A stretch of DNA of 64,000 bases from Podocnemis expansa (GCA_007922195.1 ML682013.1:21578645-21642644), one strand, 5' to 3'; numbered from the stretch's first letter, positions 21,871 through 34,493 are shown. Translations and numbers: made by a program. Notes: generated by a model not told the origin, from the sequence alone.

Positions 21871-22030
21871 TGTGCCAGCCAGTGACACCACCACATTATT
21901 ACATTTTATTTCATTTCTTATACCTGACTGATCATCCAGATATCTGCTTGCCACTTACTGAGGAACGTTAAACAGTAAATTGTTTGTTGTAATTGTTATC
22001 TTATTTGATAGCACACATTATAGAGTAATA

Positions 22031-22536
22031 CAGTGGTAACAACCTTTTTTGGCTTGAGGGCCACAGATATTTTTATAGCCCTAAAGGGCCACCAACCTCT
22101 GCCAGCAGCTGTCCCTCCACCCCTCCTGAAAATCTGTTTGCCTCCTTGCTTGTTGAGCTCTTGTCTCCCTGGCTGTAGCAGGGAAATCTCACACATCCTG
22201 CAGCTCTGACCACTCTATCTGGGTCCCCAGACAAGGGCCCTCTTCTGCAGTCAGGCAGATGGAAGACCTGTGCTCCTCTTCCCTCTGGCTCCAGAAATCT
22301 ATGCTAACATCTATGGACCTAGGCAGAATACTTTGCAGTGTTCCCTGCTACAGCCAGGGGGAGGGCCTTTTGACTGCAGCAAGGAGCCTGCATCAGTATT
22401 TTAGCCCTGCTGAAGCACACTTCGCCTGGATCCTTAGGCAGTCACATTCTGCAGCCAGCAGGAAGGGAGCCAAGGTCCACTTTGAAAGCTCCTGAGGGCT
22501 ACTTTTGGTCTACGGAACACAGGTTGGGAACCACTG
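22031..22536 (+). mobile_element. hAT non-autonomous element with target duplication
   Basis: CAGTGGTAACAACCTTTTTT at the left and AGGTTGGGAACCACTG at the right are inverted ends. The flanks GAGTAATA (22023-22030) and GGTTAATA (22537-22544) match at 6 of 8. The 506 bp between include mirrored GGGCCAC/GGGCTAC ends but no transposase. Confidence 0.8.
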
Positions 22537-22544
22537 GGTTAATA

Positions 22545-24275
22545 AATAAAAACCTCACTTTCATAGTTAAGCTGATTTGACTGGGGAAGCAAGCACTTGG
22601 CCTGGTGCTGAAGCTGACCAGGACGTACTAATCAATATGAATAAAAGAAGCGACTGTTGCTTTATTGCAGCAGTGATTTATTAGATAAAATGCTTACATC
22701 AGTCATTTGGCACAATAGATGTAATATAACTGAGAAAAGGACTTTGTCAAAGGATCAATATCCTTTGCTTCAAAAGTAAATATTCAGGTATTGTGGCAGA
22801 AGGAAATGATTACCTGTGATAGTCTTATTCTAATAATATCCCTTAAACAAATGAATGGATTTAATTTGGATAGCCAAAAATTCCTTTTAAAATAACATTA
22901 TGTATACTAATTCCCAACATGTATATTTGTTTATGGCTACCTGGCTTTTTAACTAGGAGATAAGTTGCAATCCTCGTCCAGCTGAAGTGCTGCTAATGTG
23001 GTGGCTGAGGTGCGCTCTCAAAACTGTAATTTATTACAGTGTGTATAGCTATTGCTATTGTTGCATGTGTGTGTACAGTTTTTACTCTCTCTTTAAAGGT
23101 AGCAATTGGGACCTGGTAAAATATCAAGTTAAGAACAGGTAAACATTTTTTTAATTATTATTATTTCACTTGGTATATCTACAGGCTAACAATCTGAAGG
23201 CCATTTAAGTCATAACCTTTAACAAAACTCCCATTGACTAACAGAGAGAGAATTTTTAACCTCATATGTGCAATGTGCACTTGCTATTACAAAGATTTTG
23301 CTTCTGACCAAACTTTGCTCCCACTGAAATAAATTTGATGTCTTTCTTCTATAGCAGTATTAAGTTGAGACTGAAAAATCAAAAGATAAAGGTTACATTA
23401 TGCTCCCACCAGATATATCATTGATTTGAGGAAGTCAGATGGAGAAAAGGAAAAAGTAGGTCTGTATGTGACCATGTATATGAGTTCATATAAATTTTAT
23501 AAGGCGATTTGGTACCATGGTGGTGGGAGAAATAGAAATACATAAGGAAGATCAAAGGTTAGCAAAACTTCCGTAACTTTCTAAAGATAACTTGTGAAAG
23601 GAAATCAGGTCCTTATTCTTTTTGGTCTCCGTTTAGTTTTTAGTCAGTATGGGAGGGTGGGGGAGGAACCCAAATAAATCTACAAATGAAGTAACTCTCA
23701 CTGGTCTTTCTAGTATTCAGTGGAATAGTAAGCAGTATAAAATAGGATTTTCTCTGTTACTCTTGATGACTAGCAATCATAGTATTTTGAAGATAGTGGG
23801 TGTAAATGGGCAGCCAGCTGTTTGAAATATTGCAAAAAATACATCTATGATTTGATTGGCTGGAAAGCCATTTGTGATCATGTTACTGTGGCTGACTTAC
23901 AGCATGATGGTTGACTATTCTGTGAAGGTCATGTTGTGCACAGGAAGCTTAAAAGCTGTCCTGGTTTAGAAAGATATAATTTTTACTTTTTGAAATATTT
24001 ATAATTTAGGTCCTAGGACCTTACTTTGATTTCAGAGGAAACTAATGATATATAAATGCCTGCTGTGATGTATGTACTATAAGATAAGAGTACACATCTC
24101 AGACATTTTTTATCCATATCAAGAATACGGGTAATTTTGGTCTTTTTTTATTTTGGTCTTTTAGTAATTGTGGTTTTAAAAGCAGATAACTTCATAGTCT
24201 TTGAATTGTGGGTGATAAAATTCTTTGCTGCAGCAAGTGGATATTGATTATTTACATGAGCCATTGGTATGCAGG
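22545..24275. other. Intron, no gene seen
   Basis: AT-rich; no reading frame with recognisable similarity and no convincing repeat edges. Confidence 0.6.
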
Positions 24276-24425
24276 TACCCTGTTAAAATCAAAAGGGATA
24301 GCTGTGTTAGTCTAGTCCAGTAAAAAAAACAACAAGGAGTATGGCACTTTAAGACTAACAGATTTATAAATCTGTTAGTCTTAAAGTGCCACACAACTCA
24401 TTGTTGTGTTTTTACCCTGTTAAAA
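24276..24425. mobile_element. Penelope-like element, near-perfect palindrome in a 13-bp target duplication
   Basis: TACCCTGTTAAAA is repeated exactly at 24276-24288 and 24413-24425. Between them a minus tail (GGGATAGCTGTGTTAGTCTA, AACAACAAGGAGTATGGCAC) meets a plus tail at a perfect palindrome with about 23-bp arms (GACTAACAGATTTATAAATC at its centre). Only the last ~100 bases of each 3' end are present. Confidence 0.9.
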
Positions 24426-24486
24426 ATTGTTCACTTTACTGTAATGGATAAAGCACACTGTCAAGCTCTCTAAAGTGACTCATGAG

Positions 24487-24735
24487 CTCAGGGCAAAAAA
24501 AAAACAAGTCCTGTGGCATTACAGACTAACAGATTTATTTATCACATGAGCTTTTGTGGGAGAAAAATCCAACTTCATCAGATGCTTTGTAGACAAAGTG
24601 GCATTTTCTCTCACGAAAGCTCATGTGATTAATTAAATCTGTTAGTCTTTAAGTGCCACAGGACTCCTTGCTTTTTTTTTTTTTTTTTTTTGCTGAACTA
24701 GACTAACATGGCTGCCCCTTTGGAACCTCAGGGCA
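24487..24735. mobile_element. Penelope-like element, head-to-head pair in a 9-bp target duplication
   Basis: CTCAGGGCA occurs at 24487-24495 and 24727-24735. The left half is minus (AACAAGTCCTGTGGCATTAC, hairpin motif at 24552-24581 with GAAA changed to AAAA); the right half is plus, with a shortened hairpin, a T20 run and the terminal GGCTGCCCCTTTGGAAC. It is a separate insertion from the one ending at 24425, only 61 bp away. Confidence 0.9.
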
Positions 24736-27700
24736 GACTGTTAAGGAGCAAGCACAAATGCCCAAATGATTGTGAGTTCTGTACTTAGATTTTGCTAACC
24801 GAGTATCGTGTGTATACTTCTCAGATACTAGGATGCTTTGCTCTATCTTGCCACCCAGGTGTGTTTGCCTTTGTGATAGATGGTCCCTTACACCAAAAAT
24901 CATAGCTATATTCAGGATACTCACAGTTCCAAAAGGACCAGTCACTTACCCCAGGTTAACTTCAATTAAAAAGCCTTTCAGAAAGGTTCAGATGACATAA
25001 TTCAAATTTTGCTATAATTAATTTTACTTGGTCTTTGTTTACATAATTAGATGGATATAATATCCTTACTTTCCACCCTTCTATGGACATTGTCAAATTT
25101 AGAAGTTTGTTTGGTTACTGATTAACCTTTTAATGTACTTGTTGAGTGTATAATAGGTCATTCATTATATTCAGGCAAGAATTCCTTGGATGCAATCTCT
25201 AATCTTCTCTCTTGAGCATTTTGCATAATGAATATTAAGGTGATTAGTCACTTAATAAAATACATAAAAAAATCTTCTCTATACGAAAGAGAAGGTGGAT
25301 GTTTGCTGATTTGGGGAATACATCTAAATAATTCAGAATTCTAATTCTGATTAGTTTAGGCAAATATTAGTTGCAATCTGTGCTACTTGTCTAAAGGAGT
25401 AAATATGTTAATGCAAAAGCCTGCATCCTTTTTGGTTTTGTCAACCATTGTAGATGAGGAAGGAAATTAACACTTGCTTTCTGGCAATAACTGATCTTAT
25501 TTAAAAGATGCTGTAATGAGAGATACAAGCCCCATGCTGGAGAGGAAGGAGTTAAGGAGCTGCTCTGGCCAAGGGAGTTCTGACCCACCATACAGTGCCT
25601 GCACAGGCTTGAGGAAGAGCTTAGCAAAATGACTGCTGCAGGGGACTCAGCTGCATGGCCCATGACTATATTGACAGTATACCCAGCATAATGCAGGAAA
25701 AGGACTCTCTAGACGTTTCATAGGTTGGTGATCTTTGATTTATTTTATTTTCATCTTTTGCTTTTCCCTCCTGTATGTGGAGGCCAGCAGAAAGTAACAG
25801 CGGGACAGGTTGGAGTACTCAGCCACTTACCTGTCTACCCTGGATTGGAATCTCTACTCACTTTCAGGTGTATGAGAGACAGGCATTCTGGAGAGTCTCA
25901 CCTCTGGAACTTTGGCTGAGTGAGCCTCATGTTTACTGGTGAGCAGCAAAACTGGCCTTTGTTGAATGCTTTATGTATTCTGGAAAGGATTGGAAGCTAC
26001 TTGGGTGCCAGATGAAGGGCTCAGTCACAGAAGAGCACAGACTACTGTGGGAACAGAACAGATGAGTTTGCAAAAACAGCAGAGTGCCTGTTAGGTCTTG
26101 CCAACCACTAGGTGGTACCTATGGGGAGCAGCCCCCATTCCAGGTGTATATGGAAATTGCAAAAAGGCAAACTCAAATTCTATTTTACCATAAGATTTTC
26201 ATCACTGAAACACTCACAGTTGTGTACCTCAAGTTCTATTCCCTGTGATTGTGATTCTGATGTTCGCTTATGCATGATCTGAGAGAGACCCTTTGTCACT
26301 AAAGCATTACATTCCAATGATATCAATGAACATCCAGGTGCAGAGGTCTACTCACAAGGAACAGCTTTTTGAAATGTGGCCTAATTACTCCTTTTCATTT
26401 ATTTTAAATGAGTTAAGAGTTAAACTTAAAATCTGTTTAAATAGATGTACCACTACAAGGATCCATTCTGAAGGTTTCTCTCCAAAAAAGGAGGGGAAGA
26501 ATGGAACATCTCTTCCTGGTGATGTTAAACATTTTGAGATCACTTCATTCTTTTTAATTTCTGTGAAATTGCTTTCTTCTGAAGCATTTCAGTCTCTTGG
26601 CATCAGGGTGTGCATTTGATCTCTGCTAGATTGCAGTACAACATACATTAAAATATTTTGAAAAGTATGGCTCCAGTGGCACCAAAGGGTTAATAAAGAA
26701 TGCGTGTAGTAGGCTTATAATTTTATTCACTACATTTGGAAGTTAACAAAGAGTAATCCCACTTAAGGAATGAAGCATGAACTTCTGTTTTTAACAAAAT
26801 ACTCAGGTGACTTCAACAAGAAAACAATAATTCCTCTGAGGTAAAGCTGCTACAAGAATGGAATTGCTTCTACAGTTTGTAGGTTAAAGAAACATTGGAT
26901 CCTAATAAATGGTTTAGCTATGTTTATACAGCATGCTGGCTTTCTTTCCATACAATCAGAGAAGTACTGAATTGATAGATTGCTATCCATGACATTTCTT
27001 CACACAATACGTTATTCCAGAAATGAGTTAATAGTTTAAATGTCTTCAAAGTCTGTTGCAGCTGACCTCATATCTTTTAGCTGAGGAACAGGCTTTTCTT
27101 AGGCTAGCTTAGTCACTGATATTATGAGCAATCATAAATATTAATTCCAGGATGTTACTTCTAAGAACCCTTCAACAAGTTGTATATATGCTGAGAAAGT
27201 GAATTCTGCTTGCACATCAAAAACATTAGCTTGAAATCTAACTGAAGTTGAAAGAAAACCATGGGTCAGGAAGAGTGCTGAATAAATTGTCAACAGGAAT
27301 ATTTTTAAATGTAATAAGTGAGTCTTGGTTTTATTTTGTATTATGCTGTCTCTGTCTCAAAAGCAAACACAAGACAGTGGCAAAAATCAAGTTTAAAATT
27401 ATAATTATAATGATCATTGGTGCATTTTCTAGGCAAGTTCAATCAGCCTCTAGACATAAAAGGAATATTTATCTTGTCATTCCTTTAATGTATGTGGTTA
27501 ATACTGGAAACCTACTCTCTGGAAATATATGCACTGCGTATAAAGAAATAGTGTTAACAGATGTAACTGGTAAAAACCAAATGAAAAATCAGCTAATGCA
27601 AATCTTGTAAAGAGCTGCATATGTTTTATATCAGAATTTCTAAATTAAACAGTATTTTAGCAATGAAGTTTTTAAAGTGATGAATCAGACAACTGCTATC

Positions 27701-27754
27701 TTTCATGTTGTTTTTCTCATGATATTATCAGTTAGCATCCTGTGTCTCATATTT
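24736..27754. other. Intron, no gene seen
   Basis: Frames at 25391-25663 (-), 26293-26619 (+) and 27248-27610 (+) are unrecognised and lack splice or codon support. 25500-26160 is more GC-rich and may be an unclassified repeat. Confidence 0.5.
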
Positions 27755-28375
27755 TATGCAGCTGCTTTCAGCAAAGAACATTGTAATCCATGAGGCAGCT
27801 TGTATCAAGGAGTGCTACAGCCTGGCCAAGTTACCAGCTCCAAGAATAACAGCCCACTCTACGAGGGCACAGGCATTTTTGAAAGCCTTCCTCACACATG
27901 TACCAATCCAAAGTATTTGCAGAACAGAAACTTGGTCATTGGTGGACACCATCATGTCACATTATGCCTGGACTTAGCAAGCTACAGAGGACACAGTGTT
28001 TGATAGGTCAGTGTTCTAGTCTGCAGACATCTGAGATCTAACCCCACCCCATGGGTAAGTCTAGGGAGTCACCTAAGTGAAATTGACATGAGCAAGCACT
28101 TGAAGAAGAAAAGACAATTGATTATCTTACCTGGTATTCTACAAGATGTGTTGCTCATGTCCATTTCACACTTGCCTGCTTTCCCCCTGTCAGACTTCCG
28201 GCAAGAAGGAACTGAGGAGGAAAGGCTCAAAGCAGCCTTTTAGAGGGGTGACTCAAGGAGGCTCCTCAGTCAACCCCACCAGACTCTGGCGGAAAAGCTT
28301 TCTGGTGGCTCATGCAAGCCATGCATTTACATCTAAGTGGAATTGACATGAGCAACCATTTGAAGATGAAAACGA
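27755..28375 (+). pseudogene. DIRS retrotransposon: tyrosine recombinase end and 3' repeats
   Basis: 27756-27977 reads as a 73-codon open segment with CYSLAKLPAPRITAHSTRAQ and, further on, WSLVDTIMSHY. The H-S-T-R box (His34/Arg37) and tyrosine (Tyr70) are the catalytic His-x-x-Arg and Tyr of a tyrosine recombinase, and the wording is that of DIRS-group elements, which use this enzyme rather than an integrase. Downstream, TTGACATGAGCAA (28083), its complement TTGCTCATGTCC (28151) and TTGACATGAGCAA (28343) form the inverted terminal and internal repeats of the element. The N-terminal part and reverse transcriptase are missing. A longer related copy is at 60990. Confidence 0.85.
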
Positions 28376-28496
28376 TATTTCCAGGAAATGAGATGTGAGA
28401 GAGTGAAAAGGTGGATGGAAGGTTTTGCTTTGTGGATGAATAAGAAAGGCTGTACCTCCGAGAGATTCTGCAGAAAGAATTGGTAGTATTTAGACC

Positions 28497-28762
28497 AAGG
28501 CCAGGTCTATCCTGAAAAGTCTGCATCGATCCCCATGCACTGATGCAGCAGGATTGATCAGGTAGCCAGTGTAGACCTGCTCAGTCAACTCCAGAAGTAG
28601 TCTCCCTTTGGTGAAGTGACTCCACCTCTCTCAGAAGAGGAACACTGTGTCAAAGAGAGAGCATTTCCTGTAGGCGAGTGAAGACGCATCAGTAAGTGAA
28701 AGTCAGTCAGTCGATAGGGAGATACGCATTCTGTGGCACTGTACTGTGTAGACTAGGCCATA
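28497..28762. mobile_element. MITE, GGCCAGGTCTAYAC family
   Basis: The left end AAGGCCAGGTCTATCC pairs with the right end GTGTAGACTAGGCCAT. Internally there is CATCGATC/GATTGATC and CAGTGTAGACCTG. Such TIR pairs belong to short DNA elements common in turtles. No coding capacity; target duplication unclear. Confidence 0.6.
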
Positions 28763-30055
28763 GATTGGATGCGAGAACAGAGAGAGGTCTCAGTTGAGGA
28801 TGATGCTCAATTTATGGGCCAGAGTAACATGCAGGATGGAGTTATTGTCCATAGTGATCAAGAAAGGAGGCAGTGGAGAGGGCTTGAGAGGACACTGCTT
28901 TTACCTCTACCTATTCTGAAAACTGACCGTTTATTCATACCCTTTGTTTCCTGTCACTAATCAAAGAGAGTATTTTCCCTCTTATCCCCTGACTATTTAC
29001 TGTGCTTATTGGCCTTTGTTGTGAAATTTTGCTAAAAGCTTCCTTAAGTCCCTGATTTTATTCTAGCTGCTTTGGAGAATGAGCCCTCAGGCTCTGGCCA
29101 CATGAAATGTAGCTCTGCGCTTTTATGAGTGCAGTGTTTCACTGAAAACATTTTGGATTGGTGTTGTGAGTCCTCTCTTTCGTCATCTGTAGTGTGGATG
29201 GGATATAAGGAAGGACTATTGTGTGTTGCAGCACACTTGATATATATTCTGTGGTAAGGGCCTGGCTTTAGTAATATTCTGGTGTGGCACACTGGAAATT
29301 CTATGGCCCCACCAAGTACATTAGACACTGATGTTTCTGTTGAATTTAATGTGAACATAACTTTATTCAGTCAGTGGAGTACTTGCTGAATATCAAAAAT
29401 ATAGTAGTTTTACACTGCCTCTAATTGTTTGAAGTACTATAGAATTTTGTCTTGAAAATACATGACTGCATTGTAGGAGCTGTCTTGGGAAGCTGGAGAC
29501 ATTCTGACACCTGAGGAGGAGTAGGAGAAGTAAAATAATGTTATCTAGATGTTTTTTGAAATGGTCATCAGTAAGGTAGTGTAAATGTTAACATTCCCAC
29601 ATTATCATCACTGAGCGTTGAAGGTAGCACTCCATTAAAGTAATCCTCCCTCACATCCTAATCCTGTTCCCTCTGTAATCAAGTACATATTCCTACTGGA
29701 CTTCATAGGGCGCAGGATTGGACTGTTAGAGCATATGTCAGTGGCAATGCTCCTGTTGACTTCAGTGGCTCTGGGCGAGACCCTGTTGTTTAAAGCTGTC
29801 TGCAGACCCTGTCATTCATCGCTGCATTCAAACTGACTAGACTACCTTTGGTAGACTTCACAACCATGAATGAGAAGAATCTCACTGTAGTTTATAAATG
29901 GGAGATTGCATTCTGAAACAGTTCTGTGGGAAGGGTTTGGTGGCTGTAAAATTTCAGAATACATGAGGTACTGGCTATGAGGAGATTTGTGGCCTATATG
30001 GGAAACTTAGATTCCAAATATAAAATTGGAGCACATGAATATGGTACAGAACATT

Positions 30056-30490
30056 TTCATAGATTCGTAGATATTAGGGTCAGAAGGGACCAATAGGAGC
30101 ATCTTGTCTGACCTCTTGCACAATGCAGGCCACAGAACCTTCCTCCCATTCCTGAAATAGACCCCTAACCAAAATGGAGTCACTGAAGTTCCCAAATACT
30201 GGTTTAAAGACTTCAAGATGCACAGAAACCCCAGCAAGTGACCCATGCCCCACACTACAGGGAAAAGTGAAAAAACCCTTGGCCACCTGCCAATCTGCCT
30301 TGGGGGAAAATCTCTTCCTGACACCAGCTATGGCGATCAGCTAATCCTTGAGCATGTGAGCAAGACTCACCAGGCAGACACCCAAAAAAGAATGCTCTGT
30401 ACCAACTCAGAACCCACCTCATCCACAATCCCATTACAGGCCATTGGCATGTTTACCACTAATAGTCAAAGATCGTATGTGATCTTTGAT
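30056..30490 (-). repeat. CR1 LINE 3' UTR fragment
   Basis: Begins TTCATAGATTCGTAGATATT AGGGTCAGAAGGGACC, the reverse complement of a CR1 3' end, and runs through CAGACACCCAAAAAAG to about 30490. It shares the UTR block of the + copy at 7300-7660 in reverse (ACCCCTAACC, TTGGGGGAAAATC, CCAGCAAGTGACCCATGC). Non-coding. Confidence 0.85.
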
Positions 30491-30649
30491 GTATGTCATT
30501 TGCTGCATATGTGAAATGCACAGGGTACAGTGGAGTCTCTGGTCTGTTTTGGGATGGTGAATGAAGAGATATTGAATGATAAGAAAATATTGTCCAGCTA
30601 TTGTATTGTCTTAATTGTCATATACATAATGAAACTACCTGGAGGATAA

Positions 30650-31890
30650 TAGGTTATAAGAAATAGCCAGCATACATTTTTCAAGAACAAAACATGCCAA
30701 CATAAAAGTTGCTTAGTCAACAGGAATACTGGGTTAATGATAAGGGGGAATGAGAGATGTGAGATCTTGATTTTAATAAGGCTTATGACACTTTCATATG
30801 AAATTCTCATGAGCAAACTAGGGACATAAGAAATTCCTATAAGATGGATGGATAACTGGTTGAAAGACCATACTCAAAATAGTTATCAATCAGACTGTAA
30901 GGGTGTATTAATGGTGCCCGAGATGGGTCAGTATCGGGTCTGATATGAATCAATATTTTCACTAATGATTTGGGTAGTAGAGTGGAGAGTGTTCTTATAA
31001 CACATGAGCGTGAGACCAAACTGGGAATAGTTGCAAGCACATTTGAGGACAGGATTAGAATTCAAAACAGCATGGCCAAATTGAAGGATTGATCTGAAAT
31101 CAAAAAGATGAGATTCAATTAAGAAAATGTAAATTACTGAACGCAGCAAGAAAAAAATCAAACGCACAACTAAAAAATGGGAAATAATTAGCTATGAAGT
31201 AAAAGTATTGAGAAGGTTCTGGGGGCTGTAGTGGATCATAAATTGAATAAGAATCAAGAAAGTGATGCTGTTGCAAGAAAGGATGATTTTCTGAGCTGTG
31301 TTAACAGGGTGTCATGTAAGTCATGGGAGGTTATTCTTTCACTCATTGCTGAGGTCTTAGTTGGAATGTGTTCAGTTGTGCTTTAAAAAAGTGCACAAAT
31401 TGGAGAGGGTCTAGAACAAGAGGAACAAAAATGATATAAAATTTAGAAAATGTGACCAATGCAACAAAATTAAAAAAACTGGATATATGTTTAGTCCTGA
31501 GGGTGAAAAAAAAAAGTACTGTGTTTTTGGGGGGGGGGGGGGGTTGGGGGAAGAAAGTGGTCAGTCTTCAGATATGTTAAGAGTGGTTTATGAAAAGGAC
31601 AATGGTCAATTGTTCTCCATGGTCACTGAAGGTAGGACAATAACTAATTTGTTTAATATGCACCAATGGAAATTTAGGTTATATTTTAGGAAAGAAATTT
31701 GAGCTACAAGGGTAGTAAAGCTCTGGAATAGGCTTCTAAGAGAGATTATGGAATCCCTGTCATTAAATGGTTTCTTAGGAACAGGTTAGACAAAGTAGCT
31801 GTTAGGGATAATCTAGGTTTATGTGGCTTTTGGTGTCTGGACTAGATGACATTTTGAGGGGTTCACTTCCAGCCCTATAACTGTTGTCTC
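30650..31890 (+). pseudogene. CR1 LINE, reverse transcriptase part to 3' end
   Basis: Diverged CR1 reading on the + strand: a QHxxKxL-like start near 30660, GCTTATGACACTTTCATATG (AYDT-like) near 30780, a WLNGRTQ-like block near 30850, and the 3' end GACTAGATGACATTTTGAGG near 31840-31885. Many stops. It carries a G run at 31529-31543. Different subfamily from the copy at 6385. Confidence 0.75.
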
Positions 31891-34341
31891 TAAAGACAGC
31901 ATTAGGAGAGTGGTGTGGTTGGAGCATTCATTGGAGGGTATTCATTTTTGTCACCTTGTTGTTTTGTATAACACTCAGATTCATAGGCAGATTTGTTATA
32001 AAATGCAGTACATAATGTTGCCAATTTTTTTTGTACATATTTGTGGAGACAGAAAAAAAAAATCTTTTTGGAGACTGGCAGTATTTAGGATGTTTAAAAC
32101 ATCTCCGTGGTCCACTGAGACCTGATGTTTCTCCTAATAATTTGCATTTTAATTCAAATCATTTCTAAAATTGTAACACAGAATTCATTAAAGTACGTCT
32201 TTCTGAAGAAATAAAAAATAAGCTATTTTGCAGTTTTAGGCTAAAACATGAGTTGTTTTTCTCACCATTTTCTTTCTACATGGATGCTTTCACTTTTGGA
32301 GATGTATTCTAACATACATAGTTTTAAAAAAAAATATCTATCAGAATTTCAGGTCCAAAGTAGGTTTTCTTGTTGCCAGTCTGAGATCAGAACTGGAAAA
32401 TTTCCAGTCCTAGTAAGTTTACCTAATGTAGTAAATTTAGTACATTTTCCGCATCTGTGGGCTTGGGTCGAGTCTTGCAAGTTGCTAAGCACCTATGATA
32501 GAATGCTGAATTCCTTTTACTCCCGCTCATTGGAGGGATGGAGGCTCCCAGCATGTTTTTTAGATTTTTGAGGTCAGAAGGGACCATTATGATCAATTTT
32601 GCTCTCCTACGTAACACGAACAATAGCATTTCACCACATGTGATTTTTTTTTTTTTTTTATATCAAGCCCATAATTTTAGTTAAGAGCATATCTTTCAGA
32701 AAATTACTTCAAGTCCCTAAGTTGGGATTGGATAACAGAAAATCCATATTCCACCTTACAACAAAGGCTCTTTGTTGTATAGTTTATATTAATGTTGCGA
32801 GGTTAGTGTTAGATTCTTTTCACATGCAGCTAAAAAGTTTACTGTGTAGTTCTATCATGCTCTTGCCTTGTCTGTCTATTCTATATGGGTATTTCTTATT
32901 ATTTCATGTTAATGTAATTCATGTAAATTGGACATTTGTTCAATGGCTGAGGAGCCGTTGCAAAGAAGAATTTGGATTTCAAGCTGGCAGAAAAGAAATC
33001 TTTAAATTGTACCTCATTTACAACAGATATATGTGGCTTAGTGCCCTTCAGGGCTTCAGTGGTTAACAATGCATATCTTAAAGCAAATAAAAGAGATACC
33101 TTGGGAGCATATTTCTTATGTCAGATAGTGTTTTTTATGTTTGCTTTAAGGTACAAATTAGGGGCATTTTTGAGACAGAACAATAACTTTGATGTTACAA
33201 GAAATAGAGCAACTGTAATGAGAGAAGTGTGGTATTGCCGTTTAAAAAGAGAGTATGTTGTCAGCAAGCAAAAGATAATAGCATCCTATATACCCAGAAG
33301 GCCTGCTGTGATATTTGTCTGCTTATGATTTCCTTTACCCTCAGAACAGTCTATTTTTAAATTGTTGCTGTATATGACCTTAGTAAAGAAATGCTGTTGG
33401 GCCATATTTAAATGGATGGTGTATTTGTTGGTGCTGCAGGACATTGACAGCTAAGTTTATTTGCCACCTCCCCCCTTGTCATCCTCGGTAGCAGATTTGT
33501 ATTAGTTTGCACTCTTCCTAAGTTCAAAAATTTATCTTCTTAAAATCAAATGTGGAAACTTTAATAAAATATTGTGTTCTATACCCTTCATCAAGTAATA
33601 ATATTTTGGCTGAAGCCTTGAGAAAAGAGTTCAGTTTGTAGTTTGGCCATCTGAACAGTTTGATGGTTAGACAGTCCCAGGATTTCTGATTAAAAGCAGG
33701 AAGAGCTATGTCTGATCAGAATATCAGATCAATTAGTTGGTTGAAACTATTTTTTTTTATGCTGATCCTTGCCAGTAATCTCGTATCTTTATAACATCTG
33801 TGCAGAACATAATTATTTTTCATTTAGAAAATCATCACTTCACAGAAAAAGTATGCAGACTCTTGAGAAAAAGAGGGGCTTAAGGGCAGCTGTATATAGT
33901 TTGTATGTTTACTGTAACAAGGAAAAAGAGGCACCATAGAGCTAGAAAATCATGAGTAGTAATCTTTTTTTGACCCTCCTGTGACCTTGAATGATAATAC
34001 AAATCTTGAAGTATGTTTTATAATATTGCATGATATTTTATTATTATATTGATTAAATGTATATGAGAATTTTAAATCAGTAGACACTACAACCATAAAT
34101 CTCATTTTTCCCATGGCCAGTTGGCGTTTTCTGTGTATCACTTGAATTGTACAACAGCAAGTGGTAAACCTTGTGGGTGAGTACCTTTTGCAGGTTGCGA
34201 TATACTTGGTGACATATCACAAGCCTCCAGGATACACCAGCTCCTCCCGGCGAAATCCATCCATCTCCTTGGCTCTTCGTGACACACCTTCCACTGTGTG
34301 GTGACACTGTAATGTGCCCCAATACAATGAATGAGAACCAC
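31891..34341. other. Intron with small repeat pieces
   Basis: Holds the CR1 tip at 32560 and a T16 run near 32645. Overlapping frames at 32722-33328 are unrecognised. The right edge has a possible hAT end at 34342. Confidence 0.5.
32560..32640 (-). repeat. CR1 LINE 3' tip
   Basis: TTTTTGAGGTCAGAAGGGACCATTATGATC is the reverse complement of the conserved CR1 end (GATCATAATGGTCCCTTCTGACCT). Only about 80 bp are present. Confidence 0.75.
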
Positions 34342-34493
34342 TGCCTTAGTCTTAAAAAACAAAACAAAACAAAAACGGGGGGGGGCAATGTGATAAATAC
34401 ATAAATCTGTTAGTCTTTAAGTGACACAAGACTCCTTGCTTTTTTTGCTTTACTAGACTAACATGGCTGCCCCTTTGGAACTTGCCTTAGTCT
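34342..34493 (+). mobile_element. Penelope-like element tail in an 11-bp target duplication
   Basis: TGCCTTAGTCT occurs at 34342-34352 and 34483-34493. The insertion starts with an AAAAC-rich run and a G10 run, then reads the plus-strand tail (TAAATCTGTTAGTCTTTAAG, GACACAAGACTCCTTGC) to GGCTGCCCCTTTGGAAC. The A-rich start could be a very short minus-oriented partner. To its left, GAATGAGAACCACTG looks like a hAT right end. Confidence 0.85.

Noticed and set aside
21192..21971. 259-codon open frame on the + strand
   Set aside because: It lies in GC-rich repeat DNA where the opposite strand is equally open. It has no domain, no splice context and contains the repeat unit.
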